NCBI GenBank assembly: GCA_928212115.1
Contig: CAKMRJ010005412.1
Location: 254,789,789 to 254,853,788 of the forward strand
Reading direction: 5' to 3'
DNA from: Lactuca virosa
Lineage: Eukaryota > Streptophyta > Magnoliopsida > Asterales > Asteraceae
Length of the DNA stretch: 64,000 nucleotides
This document shows, in pieces, positions 1 through 11,139 of this stretch (within the stretch, counting starts at the first letter, position 1; each line of letters begins with the position of its first letter). The position numbers were made by a program, and so were the translations under genes. Below the pieces are notes generated by a model that was given only the letters and a program-made list of their open reading frames with translations, did no database searches and was not told where the DNA came from.

Positions 1-58
1 GTATCATGATATGCTGTGGGATGATATCAGGGAGTTTGTGAGTATTTCAGGGTGCAAG
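1..58 (+). pseudogene. gag: Gypsy gag fragment (Gyp-D family)
   Basis: Frame 2 reads YHDMLWDDIREFVSISGCK, which matches the late-capsid part of the Gyp-D gag seen again near 38330-38360 (KKTRYHDI...). It is cut off by the window edge on the left and by the Copia-1 LTR on the right. It shows that the sequence left of Copia-1 is a plus-strand Gypsy gag. Confidence 0.7.
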
Positions 59-803
59 TGTTGGATAAGGTGTCTAAGTCCATAACTTATTTGGTATATA
101 CTTGACCCGACCCGCATGGTCCATTTGGGTTGCACTTCACCCAAACTAGTTATGGATAATTTTATGAGAGTTGTTATACTTACGATTTATTATATATTAT
201 AAGTTATATATATTAATATAAAGTCATGTTACTTAATTAGTTTTAATCTTGAATTAATTATGAATTAATTTAGTGATTAAAGGAAGACTAATTAAATCAT
301 GGGCTATTATATTATATGGTGTGGCTAACACTCATTTGGAATGGGCTAAGCTTATATGGAAGTCCATGGATGATCCATGGAGCTTTTACCCATGGATCCT
401 TGGAAGAGGAAAAGACATGGGTTATTAGGGTTCACCCTAAACCATGTACACTATATAAACAAGCTTATGTTGCATGAAAAAGACACTAATGTGTGTGTAA
501 GTGTGGGGCCAAAATCAAGAGTTAGTATACTCTCTCAATCTTTCCAAGTTTGTGGTGATTTGTGATTTCCATTTGAGGCATTCACATTATGGTGCTTGGC
601 TCTCAAACTCCAAGGAATCAACAATCAACAAAAGGTATGTAATTCATCTAGTTCTTTTATGGTTAAAAGTACCCCATGCCATGCTAGATAGGTTATAAAC
701 CTTGGAAAATAATATTTTGCATGTATCTTAGACAAACATAGATCCAAGGTTTAATAGGGTTGCATGTACACTTAGGAAGTGTTAGAATGCTCAAAACCCA
801 ACA
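59..803 (+). repeat. 5' LTR of Copia-1
   Basis: It starts TGTTGGATAAGG and ends AAAACCCAACA, giving 6-bp terminal inverted repeats. A TATA box (TATATAAA) is at about 452-459 and a good splice donor (AAAG/GTATGT) at 634/635. Differences from the 3' copy are mostly one-base insertions or deletions, for example near 109, 173, 300 and 508. Confidence 0.95.
452..459 (+). promoter_or_regulatory. TATA box in Copia-1 LTR
   Basis: TATATAAA lies about 350 bp before the LTR end, and the same motif recurs in the 3' LTR at about 7578. It is the likely core promoter setting the U3/R boundary. The cap site was not determined. Confidence 0.6.
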
Positions 804-804
804 G

Positions 805-816
805 TGGTATCAGAGC
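805..816 (+). other. Primer-binding site (tRNA-Met type)
   Basis: TGGTATCAGAGC follows the LTR end after one base. It is the usual complement of the 3' end of plant initiator tRNA-Met, where minus-strand DNA synthesis starts. Confidence 0.9.
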
Positions 817-881
817 CTAGGCTTGTTTGTTTGATACTTGATGCAAAATAGTGAAAAAAAGTCGAATTTTTTGCTGTCTGC

Positions 882-975
882 CTGATGAACTCGCCGATCC
901 ATGGGGGGACTCGCCGAGTTCATGAGTAAACTCATCCTACTCGCGCGAGTAGGTTCGTGCACTCGGCGAGTAGGA
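882..975 (+). repeat. Cluster of ACTCGSCGAGT palindromes in Copia-1 leader
   Basis: Near-copies of the 11-bp palindrome ACTCGGCGAGT/ACTCGCCGAGT occur at about 889, 909, 940 and 961. Copia-2 has four in the same place (49111-49186). The function is unknown; see findings. Confidence 0.75.
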
Positions 976-1575
976 GCCTCAGAATGCAGATTTTCGACTT
1001 TTGCTGCTGGAAATGGACTAGAAACATTACCCTAAACTGTTTTGGTGTTTAAAACTGTTTAGTTGTTGTTGTAATGGTTGTTCTAATCCATTTACAATAG
1101 CTTATATCAAAAATTCATGCTTTGTATGTGTTTCATAATTCTTGAAACTTTGATGATCATGTTCATGTTCTTATGAATTTAGAAGATGATAGGAATTATT
1201 TGCTGAATTGTTTAGGATTAATTCTTGATCATTTATGTGTTTTAATGGAGTCCATAATTTGTCCTCAAGTTATGGATATCCAAAGGTCACTTCTTTTAAA
1301 CACACACTTAAACACATAAGTTACATGGAAATGAAGAGTCTTCATTTTTATGAACCTTTAATTCATAAGTTATGAAATGAAAGGTTTTGAATAGTTTCAA
1401 AACTTGTCCTCAAGTTTTGGAATTTGTAAAGTTACACACACTTTAATATACTTTAATTCCAAACCCTTAGAGTTTTAAAAGTTAAAATTCAACCCTTATA
1501 CTATTTATAACATTAATGGTTAATTATTATATATATGTATAAGATCAAAGTCGTCTTACCGCTAGTACGCTCACG

Positions 1576-1947
1576 AAGCCAGTCTATAAGGTGGGTATAA
1601 GGTTGTTGCCTATAAAATGGCAACTTAATGGGTGTCCACTCTCACCCACCGCTTGCTTGACTGGTGGGGGTCGTTAGCCGAACGGGTAAGACAAGGACTT
1701 ATAAATTCTCATTAAAAGTATGATGAATATTATAAAGTAACTAAACCTTTTATAAATTCCCAATCTTAGTTACTTTAGGAAAATGTGAATATGGTGCTAA
1801 CCCATGAAATTCACACTTTGTACCTTACCAAGTCGTTGGTGGAGCGTGTGTGGTTAACCGGCACACTAACTTGGACTAGTAAGGATCACGAAGGGTGACT
1901 TAATGTTTATCATAGATCGGGGGAGCGTGTGTGGTTAACCGGCACAT
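1576..1947 (+). other. Conserved Copia leader block with twin repeats
   Basis: Alignable with 49914-50286 in Copia-2 although the surrounding leaders diverge. It includes a CCCACC...GGTGGG hairpin near 1646-1670, the string GTCGTTAGCCGAACGGGTA, and two copies (about 1841 and 1922) of GGAGCGTGTGTGGTTAACC, each followed by GGCACA. No ORF is present. It is probably cis-acting in packaging or translation (inference). Confidence 0.6.
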
Positions 1948-2004
1948 TGATTAGGTGATAATATTAAGGGTACCAAGTGAATTTGCATGGTTATTCACAC
2001 CTTG

Positions 2005-2035
2005 TTTTGTGATCCTCGGCATCCCAGTCACAAAA
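2005..2035 (+). other. Stem-loop with CGGCATCCC in the loop
   Basis: TTTTGTGA (2005-2012) pairs perfectly with TCACAAAA (2028-2035) around a loop holding CCTCGGCATCCCAG. The same hairpin is at 50346-50376 in Copia-2. Confidence 0.65.
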
Positions 2036-2182
2036 CTTGAAGGGCACAATCGAGATTGAAACATGCCATTGAAAAGTTCAATGAATCTCAAAAGAATCTA
2101 GGAATTTCAAAAACCAATTAAACCTAATAATTCATTTCGTTTTCATGGTGGAAATTGGTGAATCGTCATTCACCTACCTTCA

Positions 2183-2233
2183 AATATATTATAGCTTAGA
2201 TTACGGCATCCCTCTTCTAAGTTATAATATATT
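2183..2233 (+). other. Stem-loop with TTACGGCATCCCTCT loop
   Basis: An 18-nt arm at 2183-2200 pairs with 2216-2233 (17 Watson-Crick pairs and one G-U) around the 15-nt loop TTACGGCATCCCTCT. The loop is identical at 50539-50553 in Copia-2, where the stem is different in sequence but also fully paired. It lies about 90 nt before the gag start and inside the predicted intron, so only unspliced genomic RNA would carry it. Confidence 0.75.
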
Positions 2234-2319
2234 GTGTTGGATCCTAGCCTTAATATTACATTTGGGTGTATTATTAAGGATTCGATATATCTAATCTAAA
2301 CTTGTTTTCTTCTTTTCAG

Positions 2320-3414
2320 ATGTCTTCCAACAACAAAGCTTCGGGCTCTAACCCTACTGGCTCCTTTTCCCTCATGAACCTTTGTGGGAGGGTCATCTTT
2401 GATGGTTCCAACTTCATGGATTGGATCCGGAACATCAGGATGGTTACTCGTTACGAGGACAAGGAATATGTCCTCGATAAGGAGCTAAAGGAGCTTGATG
2501 AGTCCACTGCTACTCCTGAGGAGGTCGCTGAGTATCAGGCACATGAAAGAGATGCCACCAAGGTGGCATGCATCATGATGGCCACCATGACAGCTGAACT
2601 CCAAAAGTCCTATGAGGACTATTACCCTTTTGAGATGCATCAGGATCTGATGGAAAGGTACCATCAGAGTGCTCGTCAAGAGCGGTATGAAATAATCTCC
2701 TCCATGATCACTACCCGTATGAAGGATAGCGAACCAATCACGAGCCACATGCAGAAAATGCAAAGGTATGTGGACCGTCTAATGAAACTGAATGTGAACT
2801 TCCCTGAGGAGTTGGCAATTGATATCATTTTGCACTCCTTGCCATCGTGTTATGATCAATTTCGTATGACATACCACATGAACAAGGAGGAAGTCACACT
2901 CAGTAAGCTTCAAGGACTTCTGAAGACTGCCGAAAGTGGTCTTAAGAGTAAGTCGGTTGCTACTCCTACTCCTACTACTACCCCTGTTTTGGCTATCGGG
3001 AAAGGCAAAGGGAAGAAGAGGAAGCACCCTTCGAAGGGTACCAAGGGAAAGTCCCTTGAAGGCTCCTCATCTGGAACCAAAGGTGGTTCTATCACTCCTT
3101 CTGCCATCCCTAAGGATGCTGAATGCTTCTACTGTCAAAATAAGGGGCACTGGAAGCGAAACTGCCCAAAGTACTTGCAGGATGTCAAGGATGGGAAAGT
3201 GAAACCATCCCATGCAGGTATTTACACTATATTGTCTAATAACTCACCATATTCTAATTCTTGGGTTCTTGATACAGGTTGTGGTATTCACATCTGTTGT
3301 GACTTGCAGGGCCTAAGAAGAAGTGAGGATGTGGAGCACGGAAAGATAAACTTAATCATGGGGAACAAGAAGGTTGCACCGTTACCAAGATTGGAGTTTA
3401 TACTTTGTTGCTAG
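2320..3414 (+). pseudogene. gag: Copia-1 gag plus start of protease
   Basis: Structural polyprotein of the virus-like particle, with the retropepsin that cuts it. The ATG at 2320 directly follows the splice acceptor and is preferred over the upstream non-ATG extension. The first 270 residues are a Copia-type (UBN2-like) gag. A Lys-rich linker and one CCHC zinc knuckle, CFYCQNKGHWKRNCP, follow near residues 270-285. Near residue 325 comes the protease motif WVLDTGCGIHIC, with the catalytic Asp in DTG. The frame is lost at about 3380-3412, after which protease continues in another frame. The frameshift may be decay or a sequencing indel. Confidence 0.9.
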
Positions 3415-4770
3415 ATAGTGGGTTAAAGTTAGATTTGAATAAATGTGTGTGTACTCGTCTGAAATGGCGAGGAATATTATTTCCTTTCATGCTTTGTACA
3501 AACAAGGTTTTACCTTTTCTTTTGATAATGAAGTTGGTAGTATTAATGCTTTCTTTAATAATGTTCTTTATTTAAAGCATTACCTTGTGATGGTGTGTAT
3601 GAAGCTGTATCGGGTGTAGATAATTTAGGAAATAATGTATTATGTATTGATTCTTCTACTAGCTTGGATAAAGCATCTTTGTGGCATTGTCGTCTTGGAC
3701 ATGTAAGCAAGAAACGCATAGGCCAGCTCCAAAAGGATGGAGTCTTGGAGTCGTTCGACCTCAAGTCGGATGATAGTTGTGAGTCTTGTCTACTTGGAAA
3801 AATGACAAAATCACCCTTCACTGGTACTTGTGCAAGGGGGAGGGTTTGTTGGACCTTATACATACTGATGTATGTGGACCATTCAAAACCGCCACAGGGA
3901 TGCTAATCGCTATTATGTGACTTTTATTGATGATTTTAGTAGATATGGTTATGTCTACTTAATCAAACATAAGTCAGAAACTTTTGAAAGGTTTAAAGAG
4001 TTTAAACAGGAAGTAGAAAATCAATTGGGCAGGAACATTAAGATGCTTCGATCCGATCGAGGTGGTGAGTATCTTAGTACTGAGTTCCTCGACTATCTTA
4101 AGGAGTGTGGGATTGTCTCACAATTGACACCTCCCAGGACACCACAGCTGAATGGTGTAGCTGAGAGGCGCAATCGAACTTTGTTGGACATGGTTCGCTC
4201 TATGATGAGTCGAGCTTCGCTACCAATCTCTTTTTGGGGGTATGCCTTTAGAGACTGCCGCCCACATCCTTAATCTAGTCCCTACAAAGAAGGTTGACAA
4301 AAACACCTCATGAAATGTGGACTGGGAAAGTTCCCAATTTGGACCATATCAAGATTTGGGGTTGCGAGGCTTTCGTGAGGCGCGAACTCATGACAAGCTC
4401 GAACCTCGAAGTGAAAGGTGTATTTTCATCGGCTACCCACAAAAATCCTTTGGTTAGTTACCTCTACAGACCCAGTGAGAATGTGGTCTTTGTGGCTAGG
4501 AGAGGGGTCTTTCGAGAGAGAGAATTTTAAACCAAGGAGACAGTGGGAGGCAAATTGACCTTGAAGAAATTCAAGACTCAATTGGTGAAGGAACCTCAGA
4601 CACTAGCAATCAACTTGAGGAGGAAATTCCTGTTGATCCAGCTGACGAGTCTATACTTCCGAGGCGTTCCACAAGGGTTAGGAACACACCTGAGTTTTAT
4701 TATGGATTTCATATTACTACGGAAGGTGATACATTTATCAGTGACAGTACACTGGTAAATCTGGATGAAC
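3415..4770 (+). pseudogene. pol: Copia-1 integrase (frameshifted)
   Basis: Inserts the cDNA into the chromosome. The pre-integrase zinc-binding region is at 3595-3835 (LWHCRLGHVSKKRIGQ, then CESCLLGKM). The catalytic core at about 3905-4270 shows FIDDFSRYGYVY, RSDRGGEY and GVAERRNRTLLDM, consistent with the D,D-35-E acidic triad. The C-terminal part follows at 4294-4530 (TPHEMWTGKVPNLDHIKIWG). At least four changes of frame occur, near 3840, 3900, 4250 and 4400. Each gene piece is otherwise well conserved, so the number of real mutations is uncertain. Confidence 0.85.
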
Positions 4771-6347
4771 CTAACAGTGTTAAGGAAGCCATGGCAGGCC
4801 CAGAGTCTGCTAAATGGAAGGAGGCTATGGACAGCGAGATACAGTCCATGTATGACAATCAAGTTTGGAACTTGGTTGACAATGTACCAGGCCGTAAGAC
4901 AGTCGGGTGCAAATGGATCTTCAAGAAGAAGACCGACATGGATGGGAAGGTGCACACTTATAAGGCTCGACTGGTTGCGAAGGGGTTTACTCAGACTCAG
5001 GGTATTGATTATGATGAAACCTTTTCACCAGTAGCAAAGATTAAGTCTATTAGGGTTATGCTAGCCATTGCTGCATTTCATGATTATGAAATATGGCAAA
5101 TGGATGTCAAAACCGCTTTCCTTAACGGAAAGTTGGCTGAGGATGTTTACATGAATCAGCCAGAAGGTTTTGTCAGTGCAGAGTACCCCAATAGAGTGTG
5201 CAAGCTTGAGAAATCCATTTATGGATTGAAACAAGCATCTCGAAGTTGGAATCTTTGTTTCGATGAGAAGGTCAAAGAGTTTGGTTTCTCAAGAAGTGAA
5301 GATGAGTCCTGCGTGTATGTCAGAGCTAGTGGGAGTATAGTTAGCTTTTTGGTACTGTATGTGGATGACATACTACTCATAGGAAATGACATCCCAACCT
5401 TGCAGGAGGTTAAGTCCTGGCTTGGGAAGTGCTTTGCTATGAAGGACCTTGGAGAAGTTACTATATCCTAGGGATAAGGATATTAAGAGAAAGGAGTAAA
5501 AGACTAATTGGACTTAGTCAGAGTATCTACTTGGATAAGGTGTTGAAAAGGTTCAACATGCAGAATTCCAAGAAAGGAGAATTACCGATCCAAAGCAATG
5601 CCAAACTGAGCAAGGCTCAGAGCCCGAGTACAGAAGATGAGATAGCTGAGATGAGTCGATTACCTTATGCTTCCCTGTTGGTTCGATCATGTATGCTATG
5701 ACTTGTACCCGTCCTGATGTGGCCTTCGCTTTGAGCATGGTCAGCAGATATCAGGGGAACCCTGGAAGGCTCATTGGACTGCGGTAAAGAATATTCTCAA
5801 GTACCTGCGGAGGACTAAGGATTGGATCCTTACCCTTGGTGGGAGTGATGACTTGAGAGTAGTAGGGTATAGTGATGCTAGCTTTCAGACTGATAGGGAT
5901 AACTTCCGCTCTCAGTCGGGCTGGGTCTTTACCTTAAATGGAGGGGCAATCACTTGGAAGAGTTCCAAACAGGAGACTGTAGCTGATTCGACTTGTGAAT
6001 CAGAGTACATAGCAGCGAGTGAAGCGGCAAAGGAGGCGATATGGCTGAGGAACTTCATCGGAGACCTTGGAGTTGTACCAGCTATTAAGGAGCCTATGGA
6101 GATTTTCTGTGACAGCAATAGTGCGGTTGCCTTAGCCAAGGAACCAAGAGATCATGGCAGATCCCGACACATTGACAGAAAATATCACTTCATAAGACAC
6201 AAGATAGAAGAGGGACTCCTCGTGGCAAAGAGGGTATCGTCAGATGAGAACCCTGCGGATCCCCTTACGAAGGGACTGACGAGGGTGAAGCATTTGCAGC
6301 ATGCGAGGCGCATCGGGCTGAGGGACGATATTAGTTTTACAGATTAG
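4771..6347 (+). pseudogene. pol: Copia-1 reverse transcriptase and RNase H
   Basis: Copies genomic RNA into DNA and removes the RNA strand. The reverse transcriptase reads openly through 4791-5471, with WIFKKKTDMDGKV, ARLVAKGFTQ, QMDVKTAFLNG and the active-site YVDDILLIGND. A frameshift at about 5465 leads into the connection domain (5429-5850), followed by another near 5690. RNase H is open at 5853-6347, with GYSDAS, ESEYIAASEAAKEAIW and FCDSNSAVALA, ending shortly after NPADPLTKGL. The domain order and motifs are standard Copia, and no extra domain follows. Confidence 0.9.
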
Positions 6348-7182
6348 ATAGCTTTTCTGAAACTTGTAAAATGTAATCGACGTTTGATGATGAATAAAAT
6401 TTGTGATTTATTTATGAGTAAAGTGTTGCTATCATTGTCAATTATTTACTATTGTTTCAGTTTTGCATGTTTTGACTTCCAGAATAATTAATTATTCAAA
6501 CTCTCCACAGTCGGTCATATGTCGGAAGTAGGTATGAATCAAGACTGTCATGAATTGGGATTGTAGATGACTAAAGGTGTTTAGCCATAGCAATGGTTGC
6601 TACAACATTCATGAGTACTCATAAGTTATGAGTATTGGAATAAACCCACGCTCACTTGTATCACTTCATGGAATTTATCTCGAGTGATCGTGAGACGGTA
6701 ATATCATATAAGTCTTCAAACCTAGAGATATGAGTTGTTACCTATGAGTTGGTTGTGCATTGATTGCACGTAAACGCATCAGTAACTTGATGTTATAAAA
6801 CGTGCCTTGTGTGCAATTCAATAAGTAGTAGAACAAGCATATGAGTCGAAGTTTATCTGTTCCTTCTAGAAATAGAAGCGATATCTGGGCCCCTCGATGA
6901 TTTTGTGTTGACCCATGTACCGGGCCCGGTCAGAACTAAATTGATGTGTTCAGTTAAGTTCTTTGTCAAACAAATCGGAAATCGAGAAACAACTGCTAGA
7001 CAATAAGTAAGACATTGTTCCATGTATTTGTCCGGCTGATATCATGAGAGCAGAGGGTTATATGATCACTTATCTAAAATGGCGCTTCATAGTTCAACAG
7101 AGTTTTCGAGAGCTACGATTGCCGGTTGGTTCCTGAAGTAATATAGGCAAATACAGTTATTAGACTTATCCAAGTGGGAGTC
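6348..7182 (+). other. Copia-1 3' untranslated region and polypurine tract
   Basis: No ORF of note. About 730 bp, from 6450 onward, align with 54361-55138 of Copia-2, for example around CATGTTTTGACTTCC and the string ACACATTGATT/GCACGTAAACGC. Its last bases, AAGTGGGAGTC (7172-7182), are the polypurine tract next to the 3' LTR. Confidence 0.8.
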
Positions 7183-7932
7183 TGTTGGATAAGGTGTCTA
7201 AGTCCATAACTTATTTGGTATATACTTGACCCGACCCGGCATGGTCCATTTGGGTTGCACTTCACCCAAACTAGTTATGGATAATTTTATGAGAGTTGTA
7301 TACTTACGATTTATTAATATATTATAAGTTATAATATATTATATAAAGTCATGTTACTTAATTAGTTTTAATCTTGAATTAATTATGAATTAATTTAGTG
7401 ATTAAAAGGAAGACTAATTAAATCATGGGCTATTATTTATATGGTGTGGGCTAACACTCATTTGGAATGGGCTAAGCTTATATGGAAGTCCATGGATGAT
7501 CCATGGAGCTTTTACCCATGGATCCTTGGAAGAGGAAAAGACATGGGTTATTAGGGTTTCACCCTAACCATGTACACTATATAAACAAGCTTATGTTGCA
7601 TGAAAAAGACACTAATGTGTGTGTAAGTGTGGTGGCCAAAATCAAGAGTTAGTATACTCTCTCATATATTTCCAAGTTTGTGGTGATTTGTGATTTCCAT
7701 TTGAGGCATTCACATTATTGGTGCTTGGCTCTCAAACTCCAAGGAATCAACAATCAACAAAAGGTATGCAATTCATCTAGTTCTTTTATGGTTAAAAGTA
7801 GCCCATGCCATGCTAGATAGGTTATAAACCTTGGAAAATAATATTTTGCATGTATCTTAGACAAACATAGATCCAAGGTTTAATAGGGTTGCATGTACAC
7901 TTAGGAAGTGTTAGAATGCTCAAAACCCAACA
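7183..7932 (+). repeat. 3' LTR of Copia-1
   Basis: Starts TGTTGGATAAGG and ends CCCAACA. TATA box and splice donor are as in the 5' copy. The flank at 7933 is in the middle of a SIRE reverse transcriptase reading frame. Confidence 0.95.
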
Positions 7933-7933
7933 T

Positions 7934-9351
7934 AAAGTGGGTTTTCAGGAACAAGATGGATAAGGAAGGAAATGTGATACGCAACAAGGCTAGATTGGTT
8001 GTGAAAGGTTATGTTAAGAAGAAGGCATAGATTACGAAGAGACCTTCGCTCCAGTAGCAAGGCTGGAACCAGTTCGTAGTCTTTCCGCTTATGCTGCACA
8101 CAAGAACTTTGAAGTATTCCAAATGGACGTAAGTGTAACTTTTCTAAATGGCGAACTGGAAGAGACCGTGTACGTAGAGCAACCACCGGGTTTCATAAAC
8201 GAGAAGTATCCAGATCACTGCTACATTCTGGACAAGGCAGTCTACGGTCTCAAGCAAGCACCAAGGGCATGGTATGAAACTTTAACTCAATTTCTCAAAA
8301 TGTCCAAATTTAAACAAGGTTCGGTTGACCCAACCTTCTTTCGCAAGAAAGAGGGTGACCACCTTATGATTGTTCAAATTTATGTTGATGATATCATCTT
8401 CGGTTCCACAAATCCTAGCTTAACAGCTGATTTCAGGAAGTTGATGGATACTAAATTTGAAATGAGCTCAATGGGTCCTATTAACTTTTTCCTTGGATTA
8501 AATATAAGACAGGGACCCGAAGGCATTTTTATTAATCAAGAGGCTTACACGAAGTCCTTTCTTGCCAAGTTTGGAATGATGGGAGATTCGAAAGTAAAGG
8601 TTCCTATGGCGTTTGGCACAAAGCTGACACCTTCTCTGGACAAACCGGCTGCTGACATGACCCTTTATCGTCAGATGATAGGATCTCTCATGTATCTAAC
8701 AGCAAGTCGACCAGATATAATGTTCTCTGTGTGTTATTGTGCCAGGTTTCAAGCTAATCCACGCGAACCTCACCTGCTAGCTGTGAAGAACATCTTTCGA
8801 TACCTGAAGCTAACCTCTTCTCTCGGTCTGTGGTACCCTGCCAAATCAGGTTTCTTTGTCCGAGCATTCTCAGATGCTGATCTTGGGGGATGTGGACTAG
8901 ACCGAAAGAGTACCACTGGTGGATGCCAATTTCTAGATGGAAAACTTGTTAGCTAGCAATCCAAGAAACAAACGTGTGTATCTCTCTCCACTGCCGAAGC
9001 AGAATATATAGTCGCTACATCATGCACATCTCATATCATTTGGATACAAAGTCAACTTCGAGACTACGGCCTGAACATGAAGAAAATCCCACTATATTGT
9101 GACTCAGAAAGTGCAATTAGGATTTTCATAACCCAGTGCAACACTCAAAGACGAAACACATAGCACTGAGGTATCACTTTATCAAAGATCATGTGGAAGA
9201 CGGTAACGTTGAAATTCATTTCGTTAGAACCACTTATCAATTGGCTGACATCTTTACTAAGGCCTTGCCTGAAGCAAGTTTTAATAAAATCCTACAATGC
9301 CTAGGAATGATGGAAGCTGAATCTGTACCGAAATCTCTTCTGTCTCAATAA
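7934..9351 (+). pseudogene. pol: SIRE reverse transcriptase and RNase H
   Basis: The frame begins mid-motif (KWVFRNKMDKEGNVIRNKARLV). A frameshift at about 8010 precedes the main open stretch at 8123-8956, with YGLKQAPRAWYETL, the active site QIYVDDIIFGSTN and ASRPDIMFSVC. RNase H follows with FSDADLGGCGLDRKSTTGGC. It is interrupted by a stop at about 8954 and a frameshift near 9130, and ends at the stop after SLLSQ (9349-9351). Several disabling changes make it a pseudogene. Confidence 0.9.
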
Positions 9352-11139
9352 AAGTTGGAAGCGAAATAGAGCGAATGCTCGGTCCATTTCGGGTTCGATT
9401 CTTCTGGGAACCGAAATGTACCGAACGCTCGGTCCATTTCGGATTCGGTCTCACCGGGCTCGGTTCGCTCCTAATTTCCAAAAGATGATTTCGGTTGTAT
9501 ACTTTGTACACTCTTTTCTCGCAATTTATTTTATGTTTTTCCTTTTATTTTCATAAATCCAAAAATATTTTTCTTTTCTATTTTAATTCTTTTTCAGAAA
9601 ATCTTGTAAAAACCAAAAATATTTTTCTCTTCTGTTTTATTTCCTTTCAGAAACTTCAAAAATCAAAAATATTTTATTTCGTTTTATTACAATTCGCTTT
9701 TAATATTATTTGTGTATAAGGACCATTCTCAATGATGGAGCTTGGGAAGGTATAATTCTTTATCTATGTACTAGCTAAGTGTCCCTAGAAGCATGCTGCT
9801 GTATGTTGACCCAAGCCTCAAAAGATTTTGAGTGAAGCCTTAATGATGATATATCCAATCCTCCTTCCCAACAGGCTGTCAAATTCACTCTAATCATGAG
9901 CTACCTTACTCTTCTTAAATGAAGTTAAGAGTTTTTCTGCTTAGTCCATCTTTTGTAGCAGAGGTACATTCGCTTCTTTATCCTCTTCCTATATATTCTC
10001 CATCGCACTTCATCTCATATCTGTAACCCTTGAGACTCTCAGCTTTACCACTGAGGTTTACGGTTACACAACTTCTGTGTTGATGATCTTGGTTTCGTGC
10101 CACTACGTACCAAGTGAAACCCAAAATTCAAAACCTTTAATGCATTGACGGTGAACAATTAAATGTTCTAGTTTTCACCCATGGAATTAACAAAAATACT
10201 TTTTGTGCATGTTCACAGAAATCTCCTTTTATTTTTTAGAGATCCTAATGAAAATGTTTTCCACCAAGACTTTTCTTCCCAAAGGATCCAGATTTTTTTT
10301 TTTTTTGAGATTTCTACTTGAAATTTTCACCAAGTCACTGAATATGTTCCAAACCTACTTGTTTAATAGGCCACATCGGTCTCCCAAGTACTTCGTTCTA
10401 TTTTAGTCTTATATCAAGTATCGAACTCAAGAATTGAAGCGAAAGCAGTCCTTAATAGCCTTATATATAAAAGATGCCTTTCAATGCTTTTCAAGAAGTA
10501 CTTGATCGTAATTCAACGGGAATCCAAACAAGCACTTTGAAGTCTCTCTTGACTTTGAAGGAAGAGATTCGTGCCCGGGATCCACTGTTTTGTGTCGTAA
10601 AAGACATCACTCATTCCCACAAATAGTTTCATTTATTTCTTTATCTTTCACACTCTTGCACGAAAATCTTGTATTTTCAAAATTCTTGTTTGGTCATTCA
10701 TAAGCTATTTATTTCTATATAGCTTCGGTTCTTCACGATGTATTCGAGTTATTTTCAAAACAATGAGATGTGTCACAGTAAACGCCTTTGGTTATCATGA
10801 AATTAAAGATTAAATTGGCAGTTTCAGCGGTGACTCAACAGGAAGTTTAAACGCTTGACAATTTGAATTGTGGATAAGTTTGGAAGGCGCCAGAATTTGA
10901 AACGATCCTCATCATGCGTCATCACTACTTTATCGGGGTTGCAAGTTGTCAAATCACGCTTTTTTAGGCGTCGTTTCTAAGATTTAAGGAATCATTGCTT
11001 GCGATCTTTCTCTCTCTACAAAATCGTATATAAGGGTTTGCTTTTTGTGGGATTATTCTTTACCACTCTTCAAATCTCTTAAGCAAAAGAAGGCGACTCA
11101 ATTTTCACTGTTCATCTTCTTCCTCGACAAGCTTCATCA
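9352..11139 (+). other. Spacer between pol and the extra ORF of the SIRE element
   Basis: About 1.8 kb without a credible gene. It holds two direct repeats containing GCTCGGTCCATTTCGG (about 9376 and 9430), then three imperfect U-rich repeats with CAAAAATATTTT (9555-9690), two ending in TTTTTCAG or CTTTCAG that resemble splice acceptors. The last 120 bp look like a promoter. Confidence 0.6.
11024..11036 (+). promoter_or_regulatory. Candidate internal TATA box before the extra ORF
   Basis: CGTATATAAGGG lies about 110 bp before the ancestral start position of the downstream ORF, after a CT-rich stretch. It is placed as in plant Pol II promoters. It could drive a subgenomic mRNA, though this is inference from position only. 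Confidence 0.4.

Larger units (their letters stand above)
635..2319 (+). other. Predicted leader intron of Copia-1
   Basis: A donor AAAG/GTATGT in the LTR downstream of the TATA box and an acceptor in a pyrimidine-rich run (TTCTTCTTTTCAG) directly before the gag ATG at 2320 would remove 1,685 nt, including the primer-binding site. Copia-2 has the same arrangement (48862-50660), although the intervening sequences differ. That conservation argues for a real intron giving a separate gag mRNA. No transcript evidence is available here. Confidence 0.55.
59..7932 (+). mobile_element. Copia-1, full-length Ty1/Copia LTR retrotransposon
   Basis: Two LTRs of about 745-750 bp begin TGTTGG and end CCAACA, and enclose a tRNA-Met primer site, a 1.5-kb leader, gag-protease, integrase, reverse transcriptase, RNase H and a polypurine tract. 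The domain order (integrase before reverse transcriptase) defines Copia. The coding region is broken by several frameshifts, so as written it is not autonomous. The 5-bp flanks differ (GCAAG left, TAAAG right) and belong to unrelated elements, Gypsy gag on the left and SIRE pol on the right. Simple insertion therefore does not explain its position. Confidence 0.95.
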
